DNA from: Occultella gossypii
GTDB taxonomy: Bacteria > Actinomycetota > Actinomycetes > Actinomycetales > Beutenbergiaceae
Direction: 5' to 3'
DNA: 64,000 bases
Assembly (NCBI RefSeq): GCF_019947135.1
Contig: NZ_JAGSHT010000010.1
Span: 248,001-312,000, forward strand
A program made the translations under genes and the position numbers. This document shows, piece after piece, positions 51,772-59,480 of this stretch (positions are counted from its first letter, which is position 1; each line of letters begins with the position of its first letter). The notes beneath the pieces were generated by a model. It searched no databases. It worked only from the letters and a program-made list of their open reading frames with translations, and was not told the DNA's origin.

Positions 51772-52830
51772 TCAGAGCGTGACCGGCTGACCCGCCTCGA
51801 CCGACCGCTGCGCCGCCGTCACGATCGCCAGCGTGCGAGCCCCCACGGCACCGTCGGGCTGCGGGGTTCGGCCGGTGCGCACGGCGTCGAGGAACTCGCC
51901 GAGCATCCGGGCGTCCAGGTCGGCCCCGAAGCCGGCCCAGAGCTCGCCGTCGGCGTCGTACCCGGCCACGTGCGCCGCGAACGGGTCGATCCGCACCGAC
52001 CCGGCGGTGCCGTGCACCTCCAGGGTGAGCCCGCCCCAGTTCGGTGCGGACTCCGGGTGGCTCCACGAGCAGTCGATCGTGGCGATCACGCCGGAGGGGT
52101 ACCGGATCGAGACCATGCCCCCGGTCTCCACGTCCACGCCTGCGTCGGCCCGCAGGATGCGGTTCGTCACGGCGTGCACCTCCTCGGCCCCCTCGCCCAG
52201 CAGGGCGTCGATCAGGTCCGCGACGTGCACCACGTGGTCAAGGAGCGCGCCGCCACCGGACCGGGCCGGGTCGGTGAACCAGGACCGCTGTGCGAGTGGC
52301 ATCTTGCCGTTGTTGGTACCGAGGATGGAGTAGATGTCCCCGAGCTGACCGGCCCGGACCCGCGCCACGAGGTCGGTGAACGCGCTCGCGAAGCGCACCG
52401 GGTACGCCGTCATCAGGATCACGCCGGCCGCGTCCGCGGCGGCGAGCATGGCGGCAGCGTCCGCGTCGGAGGTGGCCAGCGGCTTCTCGCAGAGCACGTG
52501 CGCGCCGGCGGCGGTCGCCAGTTCGGTCAGCTCACGGTGCGAGGTGTTCTCCGCGCAGATGACGACGGCGTCCGGCGCCTTCGCGAGGAGCGTCGCCACG
52601 TCCTCGACGTAGGTGACGCCGTGTTCCGCGGCGAACGCCGCGCCGCGCACGGTGCCCGGGTCGTACGGCCCGGGGTCGGTGCCGAGCACCTCGACGCCCG
52701 GCGTGGCGGCGAGGATCCGCGCGTAGGAGGACGCGTGGGTGTGTGCGAACGACAGGATGCCAACGGTGAGCGGCACGGTCGTCGGCTCGGTCGTCGGGCT
52801 CGTGCTGATCGGCCCGAGTGCGGTCGTCAT
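51772..52830 (-). CDS. Gfo/Idh/MocA-family oxidoreductase
   Basis: A 352-residue NAD(P)-dependent oxidoreductase. The N-terminal Rossmann part reads VGILSFAHTHASSYARILAATPGVEVLGTDP, with CEKPLATS (Lys in the conserved EKP motif). The C-terminal sheet domain includes GGGALLDHVVHVADLIDALLGE, where the His are probable catalytic residues. Such enzymes oxidise sugar or inositol hydroxyls. ATG at 52830 overlaps the upstream gene by 4 bp, so the two act together, probably on successive steps of one sugar pathway. Confidence 0.9.
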   Translation of the reverse strand: MTTALGPISTSPTTEPTTVPLTVGILSFAHTHASSYARILAATPGVEVLGTDPGPYDPGTVRGAAFAAEHGVTYVEDVATLLAKAPDAVVICAENTSHRELTELATAAGAHVLCEKPLATSDADAAAMLAAADAAGVILMTAYPVRFASAFTDLVARVRAGQLGDIYSILGTNNGKMPLAQRSWFTDPARSGGGALLDHVVHVADLIDALLGEGAEEVHAVTNRILRADAGVDVETGGMVSIRYPSGVIATIDCSWSHPESAPNWGGLTLEVHGTAGSVRIDPFAAHVAGYDADGELWAGFGADLDARMLGEFLDAVRTGRTPQPDGAVGARTLAIVTAAQRSVEAGQPVTL

Positions 52831-53837
52831 GGCAGGCTCCCCTCGGTACTCGGTTCCGTAGGTTCCAGGGGCAGCTCCACGACCTCGCCGCTCGCGGCCG
52901 ACGCCAGCACCGCCTCGGCGATGGCCACGGCCCGGACACCGTCGACGCCTCTCACGGACGCTTCCGCGCTCGTGCTGATGGCCGCCCAGAAGTCGGCGAG
53001 TTCGGCCGCGTACGGGCTGTCGGAGGGGTCCGTCGCCGGAAGGTAGCCACCCGCGGTGGCCGGGCCGGCGAGGTGGATCCGGGCGGAGTCCGTCCGGGCC
53101 ATGTCGTACCGGAGCAGGCCGGCGTCGCCGGCGATCTCGAACGAGGACGTGAACGGCAGGCCGGGATGCCCCCAGACGCCGTAGACCTGGCTGATCGCGC
53201 CGGAGGTATGGGTGAGCGTCACCGCGGCACTGGCGACGCGACCGCCGTCGCCGGCCTTCGCCGTCGACCGGGCGAAGACCCGGGCCACCGGCCCGGCGAG
53301 CCATTCGGCCTGGTCGAGGTCGTGGATCATCTGATCGAGCACGATCCCGCCGGATCGTGCCTCGTCGAAGAACCAGTCCGCCTTCGGCGCCGCGCTCATC
53401 CGGCGGAACCGGGCCACCGCGACGGTGCCGATCCGCCCACCGCGGATCGCGGCGCGGGCGGCGGCGTATTCGGGGAAGTAGCGCACCACATGGGCGGGGA
53501 ACAGCCGCACTCCGGCCGACTCCGCGGCCTCGACGACGGCCGCCGCCTCGACGGACGTGCGCGCGAGCGGCTTCTCGCAGACCACGTGCCTGCCGGCGGC
53601 GATCGCCGCGAGGGCCAGCTCGGCGTGGGTGGCGGTGGGGGTGACGATGTCCACCAGATCCACTTGCGGCCAGAGGTCCGCGAGAGTGTCCGCGGTCCGG
53701 AAGCCGAACCGGTCGGCGAGGGCCTGCGCACCATGCTCGGAGTGCACCACGACGTCCGCGCCCAGGGCTCGCCAGCCGGCGGCGTGCACCCCGGAGATCC
53801 CGCCGGCACCGATGAGGCCGACGCGTGGCGCGCTCAC
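52827..53837 (-). CDS. Gfo/Idh/MocA-family oxidoreductase
   Basis: A 336-residue paralogue family member: VGLIGAGGISGVHAAGWRALGADVVVHSE (NAD site), CEKPLARTSVEAAAVV (EKP lysine), then a sheet domain with GGIVLDQMIHDLDQAEWLAGP, where Asp and His of the D-M-I-H-D motif are likely catalytic. It starts at GTG 53837, overlapping a 31-codon open frame upstream (GTGA), and is coupled to the second oxidoreductase downstream. The sugar substrate cannot be told. Confidence 0.9.
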   Translation of the reverse strand: MSAPRVGLIGAGGISGVHAAGWRALGADVVVHSEHGAQALADRFGFRTADTLADLWPQVDLVDIVTPTATHAELALAAIAAGRHVVCEKPLARTSVEAAAVVEAAESAGVRLFPAHVVRYFPEYAAARAAIRGGRIGTVAVARFRRMSAAPKADWFFDEARSGGIVLDQMIHDLDQAEWLAGPVARVFARSTAKAGDGGRVASAAVTLTHTSGAISQVYGVWGHPGLPFTSSFEIAGDAGLLRYDMARTDSARIHLAGPATAGGYLPATDPSDSPYAAELADFWAAISTSAEASVRGVDGVRAVAIAEAVLASAASGEVVELPLEPTEPSTEGSLP

Positions 53838-53929
53838 GCCTTCCTCGCCGCCGGCACGCGGCCGATCTGGTGGGCAGCGTCCCGGGTGGTTGCGGACAGG
53901 TCGAGAAGGGTCTGGCGCACAAGGCTCAC
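53834..53929 (-). CDS. possible 31-residue upstream open reading frame
   Basis: GTG at 53929 opens a short frame (VSLVRQTLLDLSATTRDAAH... ending in PAARKA) whose stop overlaps the GTG start of the first Gfo/Idh gene (GTGA). The tight coupling and high third-position GC suggest that it is translated, as a small protein or a leader controlling the operon. It matches no family I know. It could also be chance. Confidence 0.35.
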   Translation of the reverse strand: MSLVRQTLLDLSATTRDAAHQIGRVPAARKA

Positions 53930-53963
53930 GGAGCCACCGTATCGAACCGTGAGCGCCCGCGGG

Positions 53964-54374
53964 TCACTGGATGAGACAGAAAGGGTGGCCCGCCGGATCG
54001 AGGTAGACCCGGAAGCCGCCGTCCTTCGAGGGCTGGTGCTCGTGGCGCCGGGCGCCGAGGGCGAGCACCGAGGGTTCGGAGGCATCGATGTTCGCGACGG
54101 TGAGGTCGAGGTGGACCTGCTGGGGGTGGGCGCCCCCGGGCCAGGTCGGCGTGACCCAGTCCTCGATCCGCTGGAAGGCGAGGGTCGGGCGCCCGTCCGG
54201 GCGCTCCGGGCTCACCCCGCCGCCGGGCGGAACCAGGTTGACCCAGTCCCGGTCCGCGCCCGGCTCCATGGGCCAGCCGAGCAGCTCGGAGTAGAAGCCC
54301 CCGAGCTCGAGCGCGTCGGGGCAGTCGAGGATGATCAGGTCGAGGACCGGCTTCGCGATCGGTACGTCAGTCAT
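53964..54374 (-). CDS. VOC-superfamily (glyoxalase-like) protein
   Basis: A 136-residue protein with two beta-alpha-beta-beta-beta modules: LDLIILDCPDALELGGFYSELLGWPMEPG and QVHLDLTVANIDASEPSVLALGARRHEHQPSKDGGFRVYLDPAGHPFCLIQ. Close relatives are glyoxalase-like proteins of unknown substrate. TACCGT (complement of 54382-54387) is 7 nt before the ATG, so the mRNA is probably leaderless. It lies alone upstream of the sugar oxidoreductase pair. Confidence 0.85.
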   Translation of the reverse strand: MTDVPIAKPVLDLIILDCPDALELGGFYSELLGWPMEPGADRDWVNLVPPGGGVSPERPDGRPTLAFQRIEDWVTPTWPGGAHPQQVHLDLTVANIDASEPSVLALGARRHEHQPSKDGGFRVYLDPAGHPFCLIQ

Positions 54375-54538
54375 GCCGGCGACGGTAGCCGCGGCTCCGG
54401 ACGATGTCCGTCCGGATGCCCGCTCGTCTCCGGCCGCCGGGTGAGCCAGACCAGCACACCGCCGTCATGATCACGACCTACACCTGAGCCCGGATCCTCT
54501 GGGATCGGTAGCCGAGCCCACGGCCTAATCTGGGCGTC

Positions 54539-55150
54539 GTGACCACCACCGAGCCCCTGCCCCGCTCGTACCTCGACGCCCGCCGGCTCGCCGACCCGAG
54601 CATCAGGATGCGCGTGGTCACCCGAGGCGACGCGGCCGTGCTGCCCGAGGACCCGCACGACCTCGCGCCGGTGCGTGGAGCCGCGGGGCCGCGGTCGCCG
54701 CGGTCCTTGGCACGGCACTGGTCATTCCTGGCCCGCTCGCGCCGGTCCAACGCCTTCGCCGCGGACTACGACGTGCTCCGCCGAGGCACCACCCACGTCG
54801 AGGGGATCCTGCGTGAGGTGGCGGTCGGCACCTCCGAGGGCACGATCACCGGCGTCGTGGCAGCCGTCGAGTTCGCCTGGCACCGGCGGGCCCGGCGCAC
54901 CGTGGCGGACGCCAATACGCGCCTGCTCCAGACCGAGGTGCCGCCGGTCGGTAGCCGCGTGCACCTGTGGTTGGGCACGGATGGCGCCGTGGTCGTGATG
55001 CAACTGGCCGCGGGGGCGCCGGCCGGCTCCGAGCCGGTGGCGGCCCCGGTCGGAATCGGCGATCAGCTCGCGGTCCTCGCCCGGTTGCGGGCGGACGGCA
55101 GCCTGAGCGAGGCCGAGTTCGCGGCGGCCAAGCGGCAACTGCTCGAATGA
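54539..55150 (+). CDS. SHOCT-domain protein
   Basis: A 203-residue protein. Residues 1-165 have no family that I can name: a charged start, a possible beta-rich middle (GTTHVEGILREVAVGTSEGTITGVVAAVEFAWHRRARRTVADANTRLL) and GSRVHLWLGTDGAVVVMQLA. The C-terminal 30 residues (IGDQLAVLARLRADGSLSEAEFAAAKRQLLE) are a typical SHOCT helix pair, which mediates oligomer formation. The start is GTG at 54539, 7 nt after an excellent -10 (TAATCT), with no ribosome site; a leaderless message. Confidence 0.8.
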   Translation: MTTTEPLPRSYLDARRLADPSIRMRVVTRGDAAVLPEDPHDLAPVRGAAGPRSPRSLARHWSFLARSRRSNAFAADYDVLRRGTTHVEGILREVAVGTSEGTITGVVAAVEFAWHRRARRTVADANTRLLQTEVPPVGSRVHLWLGTDGAVVVMQLAAGAPAGSEPVAAPVGIGDQLAVLARLRADGSLSEAEFAAAKRQLLE

Positions 55151-55201
55151 TGCCGAGAATCCGGGTGGAGAACGACCGGAACGGTCCCTAGTCTCGCGAT
55201 C

Positions 55202-55600
55202 ATGGCCGTGCACTGGACCCTCGGTGGTGACGCGAACGACCCGCGGCTTCTCGCGGACTTCTGGTCGGTGGCCCTCGGCTACGTCGCCGAGCCGGGCTAC
55301 GACGATCCCGACGGCGCCTCGATCATCGACCCGGACGGGCACGGCCCCGCGATCGGATGGCTGCGCGTGCCCGAGGGCAAGAGCGCGAAGAACCGGCTGC
55401 ACATCGACATCCGGGTAGCCGGTGAGCCGCCATGGGACTGGGTCCGGCGGGCGGAGCTGATCCGTGCGAAGGTGTCGGAACTGACCACCGCGGGCGCCAC
55501 CCGGGTCCGCGACGAGCAGTACCGCGACGACGACGGCCGGGCCATCCTCGGGCACGTAGTGATGACGGACCCGGAGGGCAACGAGTTCTGCGTCGCCTGA
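55202..55600 (+). CDS. VOC-superfamily (glyoxalase-like) protein
   Basis: A 132-residue protein of the glyoxalase-like_6 type: HWTLGGDANDPRLLADFWSVALGYV, then IIDPDGHGPAIGWLRVPEGKSAKNRLHIDIRVAG and GHVVMTDPEGNEFCVA. These single-domain proteins are very common in actinobacteria and mostly of unknown substrate. TAGTCT is 7 nt before the ATG, so it is probably leaderless. It is convergent with another VOC gene across a hairpin. Confidence 0.88.
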   Translation: MAVHWTLGGDANDPRLLADFWSVALGYVAEPGYDDPDGASIIDPDGHGPAIGWLRVPEGKSAKNRLHIDIRVAGEPPWDWVRRAELIRAKVSELTTAGATRVRDEQYRDDDGRAILGHVVMTDPEGNEFCVA

Positions 55601-55629
55601 CGAGGGACTGTCGCGTCAGGCGGCGACGC
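55590..55629. terminator. hairpin between two convergent VOC genes
   Basis: GCGTCGCCTGACG (55590-55602) can pair with CGTCAGGC-GGC-GACGC (55614-55629) with a 3-nt bulge and an 11-nt loop. The arms overlap the last codons of both genes. It could be a bidirectional terminator, or an accident of both proteins ending in similar codons. Confidence 0.4.
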
Positions 55630-56005
55630 GCTGGACGAGCTGGATCGGGTGGCCGTCCGGGTCCTCGACGAAGGCCACCCGAAGCTGCCCGTCCAGGAAC
55701 GGGTGCGGGCCCTCGTGGTCGGCGGCGCCCGCGGCGAGAGCGAGCGCGTATGCGCCGTCGACGTCGTCGGTCCAGATCGTCACGCATGCCCGGTGCCCTG
55801 CGGTCACCGGGGTGAGCCCGTGGCTGCTCGCGGCTGGGTCGGGCAGCGCCAGCCCGAGCCCGAACCCACCGAGCGTCATCTCGATCTTGACGGGCGCCGT
55901 CGGGCCGGACCGGAACGTCTCCGCGAAGGAGAAGTTCGCGTAGAACGCGGCGGCGCGCTCGCAGTCGGCGACGAACAGGATCACCTGCGGGTCGTAGAAC
56001 TCCAT
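55616..56005 (-). CDS. VOC-superfamily (glyoxalase/bleomycin-resistance-like) protein
   Basis: A 129-residue protein: QVILFVADCERAAAFYANFSFAETFRSG and VTIWTDDVDGAYALALAAGAADHEGPHPFLDGQLRVAFVEDPDGHPIQLVQ. Glu and His residues at the usual metal positions are partly kept (EDPDGH). The substrate is unknown. TAGCGT (complement of 56012-56017) is 6 nt before the ATG; leaderless pattern. It follows the nucleotidyltransferase-like gene by 9 bp at the 5' side on the same strand. Confidence 0.86.
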   Translation of the reverse strand: MEFYDPQVILFVADCERAAAFYANFSFAETFRSGPTAPVKIEMTLGGFGLGLALPDPAASSHGLTPVTAGHRACVTIWTDDVDGAYALALAAGAADHEGPHPFLDGQLRVAFVEDPDGHPIQLVQRVAA

Positions 56006-56014
56006 ACCTCGACG

Positions 56015-56761
56015 CTACTGCGTGAGCGCGAGCGGCTGAAGGGCGGGGGCGAGCCGATCGGCAAGTCCCTCGTCATGACGGGCGGCCTCCTCGGCCAACG
56101 CAGCCAGGCTGGCTGTGTGCGCTCGGCGCAGTTCCTCCGGTTCGACGGCGCAGGGCCGGGTCGCGGCGAGCGCGTCCAGTTCGCAGGCAGGCAGTCGGTC
56201 GGCGCCGCGACCCTGGTGGGGGTTGAGTCCGTGGCGCAGGCACGCGAGTGAGATCAGGCGTTCGCGGATCCCGTCGAGCATGATCGTCGCCTGCCAGAGC
56301 CGGCCGCGGGCGACGGCGGAGCGGGAGTGCAGCGCGTGCAGCCAGGCCATTGCGATCAGGTCGACCGGGTCCGGCAGGTTGGGCTCCGTGGGCTGGTTGG
56401 GCACGCCGAACAGCACCCGGAACCCGGGCTCGGTGGCCCGGAACGAGTCGCGGCGCCAGAACGAGAGGTCCACCTGGAGGGAGTTCGCGAGCAGGAACAC
56501 CCGGAACAGGGTGCCGGCGCCATGGACGTCGAGAGTGTCCGCGACGTCCTGTTCCGCGCGCAGCCACGCCGTCCACTCGTCCGCGACGTCGTCCGGGTCC
56601 ACGCCGTCGGCGATCTGCAGGGCCAGGTCGATGTCGGACCACCGGTCCTGGCCACCGGTCGCCGCGGAGCCGACCAGGGCCGCTCCGACGACCCGGGGAT
56701 CGGAGCGGGCCCGTTCACCCAGGAGCTGGCCCAACTCGTCCCGGAACCGTGTCGTGAACAT
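56015..56761 (-). CDS. nucleotidyltransferase-domain protein
   Basis: A 248-residue protein with the polymerase-beta-type nucleotidyltransferase motif GSAATGGQDRWSDIDLAL (Gly-Ser, then Asp-x-Asp for metal) at about 33-50, and a third acidic strand (LQVDLSFWRR). The remaining helical part (LIAMAWLHALHSRSAVARGRLWQATIMLDGIRERLISLACLRHG) resembles aminoglycoside-type or HEPN-like helical domains. It could modify a small molecule, RNA or protein; no drug-resistance claim is supported. ATG at 56782 is an alternative start. Confidence 0.82.
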   Translation of the reverse strand: MFTTRFRDELGQLLGERARSDPRVVGAALVGSAATGGQDRWSDIDLALQIADGVDPDDVADEWTAWLRAEQDVADTLDVHGAGTLFRVFLLANSLQVDLSFWRRDSFRATEPGFRVLFGVPNQPTEPNLPDPVDLIAMAWLHALHSRSAVARGRLWQATIMLDGIRERLISLACLRHGLNPHQGRGADRLPACELDALAATRPCAVEPEELRRAHTASLAALAEEAARHDEGLADRLAPALQPLALTQ

Positions 56762-56837
56762 GGGAGCCGATGGTAGGCCCATGCGCGGCCCGCCGAGCCG
56801 GGGCCGGTAGGCTCGAGGTCCCCGATGAAGGCGTGGC

Positions 56838-57626
56838 ATGCCCTATCTGGACAGCGACGGCACTGGAATCTACTACGAGACCCACGGCGATGGACCGGCA
56901 CTCGTGCTGATCCACGCGATCAGTTCGGGAGCCGATATGTGGCGGGCGCAGGTGGAGCACTTCTCGGCCAGCCACCGCGTTGTGGTGTTCGACGCTCGCG
57001 GTGTGCACCGCTCGGGCCCGATCACCGGATGGCGCCACATCCGCTCCCGCATCGCCGGCGACGTCGCCGCCCTGCTCGATCACCTGGGCATTGCACGTGC
57101 CGCCGTCTGCGGGGTCAGTTTCGGTGGGGTGATCGCCCAGCACGTCGCGGCCCGCCATCCGGACCGGATCCAGGCCCTGGCCATCGTCGACACCTACTCC
57201 GACAGCCGGCCGACGACGGTGGGCAAGGCGGCCTGGCTCGCCTCCGTCTACCTCGGGTCGGTCTCCAACCTGCTGCCCGGGACGCTGCTGGCCGACATCA
57301 TGCGGCAGCAGTACGCACGATGGCCGGCGGCGGCGGCGTACCTCGCCGAAGCGGTGAGTCGGCTGCGGGCCTGGGACGGCTTCAAGACCCGCATCGCGAT
57401 CAACCTGGTCAACTACCTGCCGGCGCACGCGGCGGCCGACTACCCGCTCCTCGCCGTCGTCGGAACCGACTCCTGGCCGCGCTCATCGACGTTCATGGAC
57501 GAGTTGAAGCACGCCGTACCGCGGACCGAACTGGTCCACGTCCCGGACTCGGGCGACCCCACGCCGCTGTGCCGACCGGAGGAGTTCAATCGGATCCTCG
57601 GCGATTTCCTGCGACGGGTGGGCTGA
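56838..57626 (+). CDS. alpha/beta-hydrolase fold protein lacking the catalytic histidine
   Basis: A 262-residue alpha/beta hydrolase: ALVLIHAISSGADMW (oxyanion region), GVSFGG (nucleophile Ser elbow) and VVGTDSWPRSST (acid region). Where active members have GH followed by a RPEEF helix, this has DSGDPTPLCRPEEFN, so Asp replaces the catalytic His. It may therefore not hydrolyse esters in the usual way. TAGGCT (56807-56812) is a likely -10, giving a leader of about 18 nt. Confidence 0.85.
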   Translation: MPYLDSDGTGIYYETHGDGPALVLIHAISSGADMWRAQVEHFSASHRVVVFDARGVHRSGPITGWRHIRSRIAGDVAALLDHLGIARAAVCGVSFGGVIAQHVAARHPDRIQALAIVDTYSDSRPTTVGKAAWLASVYLGSVSNLLPGTLLADIMRQQYARWPAAAAYLAEAVSRLRAWDGFKTRIAINLVNYLPAHAAADYPLLAVVGTDSWPRSSTFMDELKHAVPRTELVHVPDSGDPTPLCRPEEFNRILGDFLRRVG

Positions 57627-57632
57627 TCCGCC

Positions 57633-58697
57633 TCACCGATCCGGCGCCATCATGGATCCGACGGTGAACAGCACGAGCGGACGGTGCCCGCCCGGAAGCA
57701 CACCGTCGGCCGCGGCATGCAGCCGGTCGTCGTCGACCCCGGCGACGAGGGCGGCTCCGAGCCCATCCTCGGTCGCCTGTAGGTACAGGTCCTGGCTGAC
57801 GTGGCCGGCCTCCAGCCACACGTACCGCGCGCCGCGGTCCCCGGCGGGCGACTGGTCGGCGAAGTGCCGTGCGGAGGCGTCGAGATCAGCCCCGATCACC
57901 ACGATGGCTGCGGCCCCGGCGACCCAGTCCCGGTCGACGAGGGTCGCATCGGCGAACGCCCACCGGTGGTCCCCCGCCACGCGCAGCGTCAACGAGTCGG
58001 TGTCGGGTTGGTACCGGTACACACCCGATGGGAGTTCGTCGACGTTGCCCGCGACCACGGTCAGCGAGAGTGGGTACCGGGCATGGGCCGAGGGCACGCT
58101 GCGACGCCCTGCTCCGACCGGTCCCTGAGCGGCCAGGAGGAGGCGTCCCAGGTGCGCCACGCGCACCGGGTCCGCGCCGAATCGGCGGCTGGTCCGGCGC
58201 CGCCCCAACAGGGAATGCAGCGGGGATCGTCCGTCCCGATCGCTCAGCTGCCCCAAGGAGAGCAGTCCGAGCACGCGGAAGTACTCCTGCACCACCAGCG
58301 CTTCGTCGTCGACGACGAACCCAGCAGGCAGCTCGGCCCGTGCCTCGGGGCTGTCCCAGAAGTCCGCGTGTGCGTCACGCCAGTGCGCCCTCGACGTGAA
58401 ACCCTCCCCCTCGGCCCGCGCGAAGTCATCGTCCACATCCGCCAGGCGCACCACACGGACCTCGGTGGTCTCCAGGATCGCGACCCGCTCACCTGAAGAA
58501 TCCACGAGCGCCCGGTGGGCGCCGACCGCCGGCACCGCCTCACCGGCGACGGCGTAGGAGACTCTCAGGGAGCTCGTCGCCGTCTTCGTCCCCGCCAGGA
58601 CGGCGGCGACCAGCGACTCCCGCAACGGACCGGGAGAGGCGAGCTCCGCCGTCGGGAGCTCGTCGATGTTCATCGACTCACTCTCGGTGGAGGACAT
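57633..58697 (-). CDS. ASCH domain fused to a SagB-type nitroreductase domain
   Basis: A 354-residue fusion. Residues 20-143 are an ASCH domain of the YhfF/YqfB type: LAGTKTATSSL (Lys38, Thr41, matching the catalytic Lys and Thr of the N4-acetylcytidine hydrolase YqfB), ILETTEVRVV (Glu76) and GEGFTSRAHWRDAHADFW. Residues 155-350 are a small FMN nitroreductase of the SagB/ThcOx type: SLLGRRRTSRRFGADPV, SLTVVAGNVDELPSGVYRYQPDTDSL and LEAGHVSQDLYLQATEDGLGAALVAGVDDD. The ATG at 58697 overlaps the kinase stop (TGATG), coupling translation; ATG at 58673 is an alternative. Confidence 0.83.
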   Translation of the reverse strand: MSSTESESMNIDELPTAELASPGPLRESLVAAVLAGTKTATSSLRVSYAVAGEAVPAVGAHRALVDSSGERVAILETTEVRVVRLADVDDDFARAEGEGFTSRAHWRDAHADFWDSPEARAELPAGFVVDDEALVVQEYFRVLGLLSLGQLSDRDGRSPLHSLLGRRRTSRRFGADPVRVAHLGRLLLAAQGPVGAGRRSVPSAHARYPLSLTVVAGNVDELPSGVYRYQPDTDSLTLRVAGDHRWAFADATLVDRDWVAGAAAIVVIGADLDASARHFADQSPAGDRGARYVWLEAGHVSQDLYLQATEDGLGAALVAGVDDDRLHAAADGVLPGGHRPLVLFTVGSMMAPDR

Positions 58698-59383
58698 CAC
58701 GGCTGTCCAGGAGGTCGAGGTGACCGAGCGGCTGTGGCCATCTCGGGCTGGATCCTCCGTGGCGCTGCGTGGTCGGAGTTGTCGACGACATACGTGGCGC
58801 GCTCCCACGGGCGCGCGGCGGCGAAGTAGAGGCGCTGACCACCGACGTAGCGCCGCATCGTCGGGTGCTCCGGATCCGGATGGCTGCCGTCGCGAACCGC
58901 CATCCGCGCGGCCGTCACCGTGAAGGGCACATCGAGGAAGGCCGAGGCATCCCACACCGGGGCGAGTTCGTCCCGGTGCAGGAACAGGCCCTCCACGACG
59001 ATGACGGCGTCGGGCGGAGCGAAGGTTGGCTCGACCGTGATCGACCGTTCGGAGTCGAGGTCGTATACGGCCGGGCAGTACCAGCCGGTACCTCCGGGGC
59101 TCAGGGGACCCAGCACGCGCTCGATGAGCGCGGGGTAGTCGTAGCTGTCCAGCCAGTAGCCCTCCGGTGACGTGCGCCCCTTGGCGTGTCTGACGGGCGC
59201 AGGGTTGAGGAAGGCATCGACGTGGATGAGGACCGCTGGCCGCCGTTCTTCGATGTGCGAAGCGAGCAGGGTGGCGAACGAGGTCTTGCCGCTTCCGTCG
59301 ACACCGTCGATGGCGACCAGTCGGCGCCCTACGCCGACCCGACCAAGGAGGTCATCCGCGAGCCACCGCACGAAGGAGTCCAT
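58697..59383 (-). CDS. uridine kinase-like P-loop kinase
   Basis: A 228-residue P-loop kinase: LVAIDGVDGSGKTSFATLLASH (Walker A), IHVDAFLNPAPVRHAKGRTSPEGYWLDSYDYPALIERVLGPL, AVIVVEGLFLHRDEL (strand with catalytic acid) and VRDGSHPDPEHPTMRRYVGGQRLYF. The pattern is that of uridine kinase-like actinobacterial proteins that phosphorylate nucleosides or related small molecules; the substrate is not proven. GATAGT is 6 nt before the ATG (leaderless). Its stop overlaps the ASCH fusion gene start. Confidence 0.85.
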   Translation of the reverse strand: MDSFVRWLADDLLGRVGVGRRLVAIDGVDGSGKTSFATLLASHIEERRPAVLIHVDAFLNPAPVRHAKGRTSPEGYWLDSYDYPALIERVLGPLSPGGTGWYCPAVYDLDSERSITVEPTFAPPDAVIVVEGLFLHRDELAPVWDASAFLDVPFTVTAARMAVRDGSHPDPEHPTMRRYVGGQRLYFAAARPWERATYVVDNSDHAAPRRIQPEMATAARSPRPPGQP

Positions 59384-59480
59384 GTCGCCACTATCCCAGG
59401 GCCCTCCGTCCGCCCGGGTCTGCGCATCCGTAGCCCTCGGAGGTCTCCCCAGGCAGGCCGCGCCGTGCGGTCCGGCTCGC

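Noticed and set aside
50212-53046. 944-codon plus-strand frame opposite the MFS and oxidoreductase genes
   Set aside because: His/Arg/Asp/Glu-rich repetitive product typical of antisense reading of GC-rich genes; all three minus-strand genes have clear families.
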